This document shows, in pieces, positions 13,527 to 18,873 of a DNA stretch of 18,873 bases (position 1 is its first letter; each line of letters starts with the position of its first letter). The DNA is taken from positions 1 through 18,873 of the forward strand of contig JBBPYK010000012.1 of NCBI GenBank assembly GCA_038199985.1. The letters are read 5' to 3'. Below the pieces are notes generated by a model that worked only from the letters and a program-made list of their open reading frames with translations, had not been told where the DNA came from and did no database searches. Position numbers and translations under genes: made by a program. The stretch comes from Arthrobacter_J sp038199985. Its GTDB lineage: Bacteria; Actinomycetota; Actinomycetes; Actinomycetales; Micrococcaceae.

Positions 13527-13787
13527 TCAGGAGCCGTAGTGATATCGGCAGGCAGCGAGCTTTACTGTGTCCGCTTCAACTTTATAGACCAGGCGGTGCT
13601 CTTCGGTGATGCGGCGGGACCAGTAGCCGTGGAACCCGTGTTTGAGGGGCTCCGGCTTGCCGATACCCTCGTTTCCGTTGCGTGAGATGTCCTGGATGAG
13701 CGTATTGATTCGTTTCAGAATCTTTCGGTCCTGCGATTGCCACCAGAGATAGTCGCCCCAGGCTGATTCGTCCCAAACCAGTTTCAC
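13527..13787 (-). CDS. yoeB: YoeB-family mRNA interferase toxin
   Basis: This 86-residue RelE-fold toxin has the catalytic residues E46 (GIGKPEP), R65 (EEHRLVY) and H83 followed by Y84 (CRYHY), at the same residue numbers as in Escherichia coli YoeB. The YWSRRI stretch at 55-60 is also conserved. It cleaves mRNA in the ribosomal A site and arrests growth when free. It should be active, since no key residue is missing. Its ATG overlaps the antitoxin stop by four bases, the normal order and coupling for yefM-yoeB. Confidence 0.95.
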   Translation of the reverse strand: MKLVWDESAWGDYLWWQSQDRKILKRINTLIQDISRNGNEGIGKPEPLKHGFHGYWSRRITEEHRLVYKVEADTVKLAACRYHYGS

Positions 13788-14035
13788 TCCAGAAGGTCCC
13801 GCTCGTTGCCGTCGCCGTTTTCAAGGCGCTCGATTGATGCAAGCAGACGCTTGGCATTGGCCGGGCTTCTCAGGAGGTAAGCCGTTTCCTTCAGCGATTC
13901 GTAATCGTCAAGAGAGACGATAACCACAGGCTCCCGACCCGACCGGGTAATGATGACTTCCTCACGGTCATCGGTGACGGCATTCAAGGTCTCTGCATAG
14001 CGGGCACGAGACTCCGAGTACGACATCGTTTTCAT
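13784..14035 (-). CDS. yefM: YefM antitoxin
   Basis: This 83-residue Phd/YefM-family antitoxin has the N-terminal DNA-binding part MSYSESRARYAETLNAV, the middle VIITRSGREPVVIVSLDDYE, and the toxin-binding region ETAYLLRSPANAKRLLASIE, close to the E. coli protein in sequence and length. It neutralises YoeB and represses its own operon, more strongly as a complex. The frame opens seven codons earlier at 14056, but the ATG at 14035 has GGAAGGAAG before it and gives the usual length. A 32-bp palindrome lies directly upstream and runs into the ribosome site. Confidence 0.95.
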   Translation of the reverse strand: MKTMSYSESRARYAETLNAVTDDREEVIITRSGREPVVIVSLDDYESLKETAYLLRSPANAKRLLASIERLENGDGNERDLLE

Positions 14036-14042
14036 GACACTT

Positions 14043-14074
14043 CCTTCCACGTACAATATATCGTACGTGGAAGG
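14043..14074 (-). promoter_or_regulatory. YefM-YoeB operator palindrome
   Basis: CCTTCCACGTAC (14043-14054) and GTACGTGGAAGG (14063-14074) are perfect inverted arms around AATATATC, which is itself nearly symmetric. The GTAC cores resemble the TGTACA operator core of yefM-yoeB in E. coli. One arm supplies GGAAGG of the yefM ribosome site, and TATATT in the middle may be the -10. Confidence 0.75.
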
Positions 14075-14096
14075 TCGATGGTGTGGCCAGCCTGCA

Positions 14097-15317
14097 TTAC
14101 GTCGTCGGAGCCTCAGCTGAGCGCGCGACGCCGTCGTAATCCTCCAACATTTTCGGGCGGCAGATCAGGACGGCGCCGAGTACCAACAGCACTAGTGACG
14201 CCCACAACACCCCGAAGGACGCCGTCCAGGTTCCGGTCAACTCGTGCAATGACGCGAAGAGGAGCGGCCCCAGCCCGGCCACCACGTAGCCGAGGCCCTG
14301 CGAGAAACCGGACAGAGCCACAGATCCCTCGTGCGTCCTCGTCCGTAGGTTCATCATGACCAGCGACAACGCAAACGTCGCCTGGCCAAAGCCCACAATG
14401 ATGACCCAGATCCACGCATGCGCCACATCGCCGTAGAGCATGCCGGCATAACCGGTCGCGAACGCTACCGCAGCGAACAGTGCGATGGGCAGCTGGTTCC
14501 GCATCCGCGCCGCAAGCACTGGCACAACAATGCTCACCGGCATCCCGACGAACGCAAACAACGCCAACATGCCGCCAGCAGCGGCAGGGTTCATCCCTTG
14601 ATCCACATAGAACGTGGGGAGCCACGTGAACATCGCATAGCTATTCAGACTCGTCATCCCCATCATCAGCACCAACCCCCACGCCGCAGGAGACTTTGCC
14701 GCATTGACCTGGATGCGCGATTCCGACGGCGGCGCAAGGCCAGCCTGCCCGGGCGCCGTCGTCTTCCGCGTCCGAAGCCAGGTCACCAGCATTGGAATCA
14801 GCGCAGCAAGGGGGAAGATCGCCCACCAACCAATGGAGAAGCGCCAGCCCGCAGCCTCCGCAACCGGAACAGCGATCAGCGGCGGAATGGCCGTGCACGC
14901 GGCAATGAGCGTGACGTAAACAGCGGTCACCGAACCAACCCTGTCCCGGAAATACCGTTTGACAAGGGGCGGCAGCAACACATTGCCCATCCCCATCCCC
15001 GCCAGCGCCACAAAGGTGAGGACCATAAAGATCGGCACGTCCGAGACCATCGCACGCAGAAGCTGACCACCCAGCGTCAGGACAAGGGACACGACGGCGA
15101 GCAGCTCGATTGTCGCTCGCCGGGCCAAATACGGAACCACAATTGCAAACAACGCAAACGCAACGGTGGGCAACAGGCCAAGGATGCTGCCGGTCGCTGT
15201 GTCGATGACAAGCTCTGGTTGTATGTGGCCGAAAAGCGGCGGCGTGCTGGTTACCGCCAGACGCATACTGAACGCCATCGTCAGGAGTCCGGCCAGCACC
15301 AGCAACCGGCCGCGCAT
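14097..15317 (-). CDS. MFS transporter, CynX/NimT type
   Basis: This 406-residue major-facilitator protein has twelve helices in two halves with a polar central loop at about 190-215 (TRKTTAPGQAGLAPPSES). The start (MRGRLLVLAGLLTMAFSMRL followed by TSTPPLFGHIQPEL) matches the CynX/NimT branch, which includes cyanate and 2-nitroimidazole transporters; the substrate here is not known. Candidate starts are GTG at 15335 and 15332 and ATG at 15317. I prefer the ATG, with GGTGGG ten bases upstream, but a leaderless start at a GTG is possible. It is divergent from the SulP gene with under 90 bases between, so the two may share control. Confidence 0.9.
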   Translation of the reverse strand: MRGRLLVLAGLLTMAFSMRLAVTSTPPLFGHIQPELVIDTATGSILGLLPTVAFALFAIVVPYLARRATIELLAVVSLVLTLGGQLLRAMVSDVPIFMVLTFVALAGMGMGNVLLPPLVKRYFRDRVGSVTAVYVTLIAACTAIPPLIAVPVAEAAGWRFSIGWWAIFPLAALIPMLVTWLRTRKTTAPGQAGLAPPSESRIQVNAAKSPAAWGLVLMMGMTSLNSYAMFTWLPTFYVDQGMNPAAAGGMLALFAFVGMPVSIVVPVLAARMRNQLPIALFAAVAFATGYAGMLYGDVAHAWIWVIIVGFGQATFALSLVMMNLRTRTHEGSVALSGFSQGLGYVVAGLGPLLFASLHELTGTWTASFGVLWASLVLLVLGAVLICRPKMLEDYDGVARSAEAPTT

Positions 15318-15360
15318 TGTTTTGGTTCCCACCACCGCAACACTACCGAGCCGGCGCTTA

Positions 15361-15382
15361 CTACGGGTGACCGTAGATCACC
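15361..15382. promoter_or_regulatory. Overlapping inverted repeats between cynX-like and sulP genes
   Basis: CTACGG-GTGA-CCGTAG (15361-15376) is a perfect 6-base-arm repeat. GGTGA (15366-15370) and TCACC (15378-15382) form a second one across it. They lie between divergent starts and just upstream of the sulP -10, where a regulator would act on both genes. Confidence 0.45.
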
Positions 15383-15391
15383 GCAGACCGG

Positions 15392-15397
15392 TAAAAT
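15392..15397 (+). promoter_or_regulatory. -10 box (TAAAAT) of a leaderless sulP mRNA
   Basis: TAAAAT is followed by seven bases and then the ATG at 15405. The bases before the ATG (TCCCCCT) hold no ribosome site, so a leaderless transcript is the natural reading. Confidence 0.5.
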
Positions 15398-15404
15398 TCC
15401 CCCT

Positions 15405-16910
15405 ATGCCTCCAGCAACAACGGTCGAGCCCACGCTCACGCCGCTCGAACGCCAATCCGTCCTCCGTACCCTGAAGAGCCCGCGCCACCTGAAAACCGAG
15501 CTTCTCGCTGGGCTGGTTGTAGCGCTGGCCCTCATTCCAGAGGCCATCGCATTCTCCATCATCGCCGGCGTCGACCCCCGCATTGGCCTGTTCGCCTCAT
15601 TCACCATGGCCGTGACCATCGCGTTTGTCGGCGGACGGGCGGCCATGATTTCCGCGGCCACCGGCGCCGTCGCCCTCGTCATTGCTCCGCTCGTCGCCAG
15701 CCACGGAACAAACTACTTCATTGCCGCAGTCATCCTCGCCGGCATATTCCAGGTGTTGTTCGGTGTTTTGGGCGTGGCAAAACTGATGCGGTTCATTCCC
15801 CGGTCCGTCATGGTTGGGTTCGTCAACTCGCTGGCCATCCTGATTTTTTCCGCACAGGTTCCCGAACTGCTGGGCGTCCCCTGGATGGTGTACCCGCTGA
15901 CTGCGCTCGGGCTGCTGATTGTGTTTTTGCTACCACGGCTGACGCTTGCAGTTCCCGCACCGCTGGTCGTTATCGTCGTCGTGACAACGCTCGCCGTCAT
16001 TGCCTCCATCACCGTGCCAACGGTTGCGGACAAGGGCGCGCTTCCCGATAGCCTGCCGTCGCTGTTCATCCCGGACGTTCCATGGACCATGGAAACGCTG
16101 ACCATCATCGCCCCGTTCGCTCTGGCCATGGCGCTGGTGGGTCTGCTCGAATCGCTGCTTACTGCGAAGCTCGTGGACGACATCACTGACACTCATTCCA
16201 ACAAGAGCCGCGAATCCTGGGGCCAGGGCGTTGCGAATATAGTGACCGGGTTCTTTGGTGGGATGGGCGGCTGCGCCATGATTGGGCAGACCATGATCAA
16301 TGTGAAAGCGTCGGGCGCCAGAACTCGCATCTCCACGTTCCTGGCGGGTGTATTCCTGTTGATTCTGGTGGTGGCGCTGGGGGACATCGTAGGCATTATC
16401 CCGATGGCCGCGCTGGTGGCCGTCATGATCTTCGTGTCGGTGGCCACATTCGATTGGCACAGCATTCGTCCGGCGACTTTGCGGCGCATGCCCAAGTCTG
16501 AGACCGGTGTCATGCTTCTGACTGTCATAGCGGTGGTCCTCACTGAAAACCTAGCTATTGGCGTCGGCGTCGGGGTCCTTGCAGCCATGGTTCTGTTCGC
16601 ACGTCGAGTGGCGCACTTTGTCACGGTCAAGCGAACGCTCGACGACGACGGCGGAACGGCCACCTACACGGTGGACGGTGAGTTGTTCTTCGCGTCCTCC
16701 AATGACCTTTACACACAGTTCGATTACGCTCTCGATCCGGAAAAAGTGGTCATCGACATGACCCGTTCCCACGTGTGGGACGCCTCGACGGTGGCGGCTA
16801 TCGACGCCGTGACCGAGAAGTACCGGCGCCACGGAACCGACGTCGTCATCATTGGCCTTAACGACGCGTCATTGATGATTAGGGAGCGGCTCGGCGGGAA
16901 TCTCGGGTGA
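15405..16910 (+). CDS. SulP-family anion transporter with STAS domain
   Basis: This 501-residue SulP (SLC26-type) carrier has the N-terminal signature LALIPEAIAFSIIAGVDPR near 41-59, about eleven to twelve hydrophobic helices to about residue 405, and a C-terminal STAS domain from about 420. The STAS domain contains VDGELFFASSNDLY and the VIDMTRSHVWDASTVAAID loop where anti-sigma-like STAS domains carry a Ser/Thr. Members move sulfate, bicarbonate or dicarboxylates; the substrate cannot be decided. The frame is open far upstream (to 14418), but that part only mirrors the opposite gene. The ATG at 15405 starts a normal SulP protein behind a -10 box. It converges with the drug-exporter gene, seven bases apart. 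Confidence 0.93.
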   Translation: MPPATTVEPTLTPLERQSVLRTLKSPRHLKTELLAGLVVALALIPEAIAFSIIAGVDPRIGLFASFTMAVTIAFVGGRAAMISAATGAVALVIAPLVASHGTNYFIAAVILAGIFQVLFGVLGVAKLMRFIPRSVMVGFVNSLAILIFSAQVPELLGVPWMVYPLTALGLLIVFLLPRLTLAVPAPLVVIVVVTTLAVIASITVPTVADKGALPDSLPSLFIPDVPWTMETLTIIAPFALAMALVGLLESLLTAKLVDDITDTHSNKSRESWGQGVANIVTGFFGGMGGCAMIGQTMINVKASGARTRISTFLAGVFLLILVVALGDIVGIIPMAALVAVMIFVSVATFDWHSIRPATLRRMPKSETGVMLLTVIAVVLTENLAIGVGVGVLAAMVLFARRVAHFVTVKRTLDDDGGTATYTVDGELFFASSNDLYTQFDYALDPEKVVIDMTRSHVWDASTVAAIDAVTEKYRRHGTDVVIIGLNDASLMIRERLGGNLG

Positions 16911-16921
16911 CCATTGGTCAC
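16907..16921. terminator. Palindrome covering both stop codons of convergent genes
   Basis: GTGACCA-T-TGGTCAC is a perfect 15-base palindrome. The TGA stop of sulP lies in the left arm and the TGA stop of the exporter in the right arm. It is too short and lacks T-runs for a strong terminator, but may mark the border of the two transcripts. Confidence 0.4.
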
Positions 16922-18474
16922 TCAGGGGTCGGCGTCTCCCGCAGCATCCGGAAGGACATAGCGGCAGCAAGCACCATGAGCCCGGCGCCAATCCATGAGG
17001 TCGCCGTAACACCCGAGGTGAAAGCTGCCTGCGCGGAAGTAATAAGCTCCTGAGCGGCCGGCCCGGGCAGCGAAGCGGCCATGTTCAGGGCGCCACCTAG
17101 CGTGTCAGTTGCAATGGTTGCCTGCTCAGGGCTGAGCCCGCTGGGAAGGTTGAGATGGCTTCGGTAGGAGGAAACAAGCACGCTGCCCAGCAGCGCGGTG
17201 CCGAACACAGACCCTACTTCGTACGCGGTTTCGGACACGGCAGACGCCGCTCCGGCCTTGCTCGAGGGCACGCTGGCCAGTATGACGTCGTTGGAGATCG
17301 TTTCTGAGGCACCAACGCCCGCGCCGAGCACCGCGAAGGCAATCATGACTACCTCGATCGACTCGTTGTGGCCGTTCAGCGCGATCATGGCGTACGCGGC
17401 CACGGAGAACAAGAGCGCCACGGGAACCAGGACGTGCGCCGGCACTTTCTTGGCAACGGGTACAACGGCGAGCCCAGCGAGGATGGTGATGACGAGGCCT
17501 GGAACCAGCACCAGGGCAGCGTTGAGTGGGCTGAGACCGAGCACCAGCTGCAAATGCTGGGACACGAAGTAGAGGAAGCCCACGAGGGAGAAGATGGCCA
17601 GCAGGTTCACCAGTACTGATCCCGTGAACGGACGGTAGGTGAAAAGGCGAACGTCCAGAAGCGGGTGCAGCCGAGTGAGTTGGCGCCGGACAAACGCTGT
17701 ACCAGCTAAAACCCCGACGACGACGGCGAGAACTGAAATGGCGACGTCGCCTTCTTTAGCAATGTTCTTGATGGCGAAGACCACCGGGGCCATGGTGGCG
17801 ATGGACAGCAGTGTGCTTGGCACGTCGATAGGACCGGGGTTGGGGTCTTTGGACTCGGGGACAAATAGCGGTGTGAATGCGAGCATCAGCAGGAGGACCG
17901 GGATAGCGAGTAGGAAGATCGAGCCCCACCAGAAATGCTCCAGCAGGATCCCGCCCACAATCGGGCCCAAGGCTGCGCCCGCTGAGAATCCGGAGCCCCA
18001 GATGGCGATGGCCAGGCGGCGTTGGTTGCGATCGGTGAAGATGTTGCGGAGCAAAGACAGCGTTGAGGGCATGAGCATGGCGCCAAAAAATCCCATGCCT
18101 ACGCGCGTCGCGATCAAGGACTCCGCGTTGGGGGAGTATGCGGCGAGGACGGAGAGGACGCCGAACCCGATGGCACCAATGATCAGGAGGCGACGTCGGC
18201 CGAATCGGTCGCCCAGACTGCCCATGGCAACCAGTAGTGCTGCAAGGACCAGCGGGTAGATGTCAATGATCCATAGCAGCGCCGTTCCGGTGGTGTTGAA
18301 GTCACGAGAAATTGCAGGGATGGCAAAGCTGAGCACTGTGTTGTCTACGGACACGAGGAGCACCGGCAACATCAGGACAGCGAGAGCCAGCCATTCGCGT
18401 TTACCAGCCTTGGCTGATTGCGGTGACTTCAACTCCCCACGGTTCTGTGCCGTGGACTTGACAAAGATGCTCAT
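16918..18474 (-). CDS. MFS drug exporter, DHA2 type (QacA/SmvA/LfrA-like)
   Basis: This 518-residue protein has fourteen hydrophobic helices, the size of DHA2 drug:proton antiporters. The first helix carries VSVDNTVLSFAIPAI (41-55) with the acidic residue D44 typical of QacA and LfrA. GSLGDRFGRRR at 85-95 is motif A between helices 2 and 3. Such pumps export cationic dyes, biocides and fluoroquinolones. The frame extends upstream, but the ATG at 18474 gives a normal start. It has no ribosome site, and -10-like TATAAG (18485-18490) is close, so the leader is very short or absent. It is divergent from a TetR gene, the layout of lfrA-lfrR and smvA-smvR pairs. Confidence 0.92.
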   Translation of the reverse strand: MSIFVKSTAQNRGELKSPQSAKAGKREWLALAVLMLPVLLVSVDNTVLSFAIPAISRDFNTTGTALLWIIDIYPLVLAALLVAMGSLGDRFGRRRLLIIGAIGFGVLSVLAAYSPNAESLIATRVGMGFFGAMLMPSTLSLLRNIFTDRNQRRLAIAIWGSGFSAGAALGPIVGGILLEHFWWGSIFLLAIPVLLLMLAFTPLFVPESKDPNPGPIDVPSTLLSIATMAPVVFAIKNIAKEGDVAISVLAVVVGVLAGTAFVRRQLTRLHPLLDVRLFTYRPFTGSVLVNLLAIFSLVGFLYFVSQHLQLVLGLSPLNAALVLVPGLVITILAGLAVVPVAKKVPAHVLVPVALLFSVAAYAMIALNGHNESIEVVMIAFAVLGAGVGASETISNDVILASVPSSKAGAASAVSETAYEVGSVFGTALLGSVLVSSYRSHLNLPSGLSPEQATIATDTLGGALNMAASLPGPAAQELITSAQAAFTSGVTATSWIGAGLMVLAAAMSFRMLRETPTPE

Positions 18475-18488
18475 AGAAATCGAGCTTA

Positions 18489-18504
18489 TACCGTCCAGCC
18501 GGTA
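18489..18504. promoter_or_regulatory. Candidate TetR operator between divergent starts
   Basis: TACCG-TCCAGC-CGGTA is an inverted repeat in the 43-base gap. It touches a -10-like TATAAG (18485-18490, minus strand) for the exporter and TACAGT (18503-18508, plus strand) for the regulator, so one bound dimer could block both. Confidence 0.45.
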
Positions 18505-18517
18505 CAGTAAACATTCT

Positions 18518-18873
18518 GTGAGCCGTATCATTGAGCGCATGGCAAGTTCCAGAGAAAGAATCCTCGACAGCTTTGAACGGATCCTCATTGATGAAGGCGA
18601 GCGGGCAGCGACTGTAGAAGCCGTTGCAGCCGCAGCGGATGTTTCCAAGGGTGGCCTTCTGTACCATTTTCCCTCGAAGGAGGCCATGGTGGAAGCACTC
18701 GGCGACAGGCTTCAGGGTCTCGTCGGGGAGGATCTGACACGCATGACCCAAGACACTGAGGGGGCAGCGCGCTACTACGTGCGTACCTCCGTGTATGAAA
18801 ATAGTCCTATTGATCGGGCTTTGGTAGCCATGGCGCGTTTAGCCCAGCAGGGTCATACGCGCGCGCAGGAGCG
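18518..18873 (+). CDS. TetR/AcrR-family regulator (3' end outside window)
   Basis: The visible 118 residues begin with a standard TetR DNA-binding domain. RERILDSFERILIDEGERAA is helix 1, VEAVAAAADVSKGGLLYHF (about 33-51) is the helix-turn-helix, and the hallmark YHFPSKEAMVEAL follows. The ligand domain starts near residue 70 and is cut by the window edge. GTG at 18518 is chosen because a -10-like TACAGT lies close upstream; ATG at 18539 in the same frame is the alternative, and neither has a ribosome site. Placed divergent from the DHA2 pump, it is most likely its drug-responsive repressor. Confidence 0.9.
   Translation, partial: MSRIIERMASSRERILDSFERILIDEGERAATVEAVAAAADVSKGGLLYHFPSKEAMVEALGDRLQGLVGEDLTRMTQDTEGAARYYVRTSVYENSPIDRALVAMARLAQQGHTRAQE

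Noticed and set aside
14418..15404. 329 extra codons open upstream of the SulP start, giving an 830-residue frame.
   Set aside because: This stretch is antisense to the CynX-type gene and its composition (Arg, His, Gln-rich, no hydrophobic pattern) is that of a shadow frame; a normal SulP protein begins at 15405.
18475..18687. N-terminal extension of the DHA2 exporter by 71 residues.
   Set aside because: It is antisense to the TetR DNA-binding domain and reads as a shadow.
1..18873. CRISPR arrays, tRNA or rRNA genes, insertion sequences and phage genes.
   Set aside because: I found no regularly spaced direct repeats, no cloverleaf with tRNA-like conserved arms, and no transposase or integrase reading frame; a tRNA scan and IS search would settle this.

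Overview
The window looks like chromosomal DNA of a high-GC Gram-positive actinomycete, most likely of the Micrococcaceae (Arthrobacter and relatives). This rests on the moderately high GC, frequent GTG and TTG starts, several starts that look leaderless (a TANNNT -10 box 6-7 bases before the start codon), a DUF664-type DinB protein, and a CsoR-CopZ-CopA copper operon with a classic CsoR box. It reads as ordinary accessory chromosome: small transcription units for membrane transport, stress response and regulation. I see no rRNA, tRNA, CRISPR array, insertion sequence or phage gene, and no gene-free stretch over 300 bases. The longest gap is the roughly 195 bases at 5150-5344.

Layout. 1-1120 (+): the end of an unrecognised gene, a TPR protein and a two-helix membrane protein. 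1186-1695 (-): a DinB/DUF664 protein. 1800-2777 (+): two membrane proteins. 2781-4060 (-): a CGNR zinc-finger regulator overlapping a SAM methyltransferase, divergent from an EamA exporter (4160-5149, +). 5345-8558 (+): an ABC ATPase and a large FtsX-type permease. 8601-9702 (-): a DUF2975 membrane protein, a YozG-like HTH regulator and a 49-residue membrane protein that is easily missed. 9697-9760: a perfect 64-bp palindrome holding the ribosome site and start codon of the DUF2975 gene. 9803-12744 (-): csoR, copZ and the copper ATPase copA. 12855-13499 (+): a lipoprotein with a Met/His motif. 13527-14035 (-): a yefM-yoeB toxin-antitoxin pair. 14097-15317 (-) and 15405-16910 (+): a CynX-type MFS carrier divergent from a SulP transporter with a STAS domain. 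16918-18474 (-) and 18518-18873 (+): a DHA2-type drug exporter divergent from a TetR regulator cut by the window end.

How they work together. The copper locus is the clearest unit. CsoR should repress from a 25-bp palindrome lying exactly between a TTGACA -35 and a TATGTT -10, CopZ carries Cu(I), CopA exports it, and the divergent lipoprotein may bind copper outside the membrane. Three divergent regulator/exporter or transporter pairs (CGNR/EamA, CynX/SulP, TetR/DHA2) have inverted repeats in their shared intergenic regions. The most unusual structure is the 64-bp palindrome: in read-through RNA from copA it would bury the start of the next gene in a 31-bp hairpin, and on the other strand it makes a mirror copy of that start. 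I found no clearly new multi-gene system. The best candidates for something undescribed are the palindrome with its DUF2975/HTH/small-protein group, and the copper lipoprotein.
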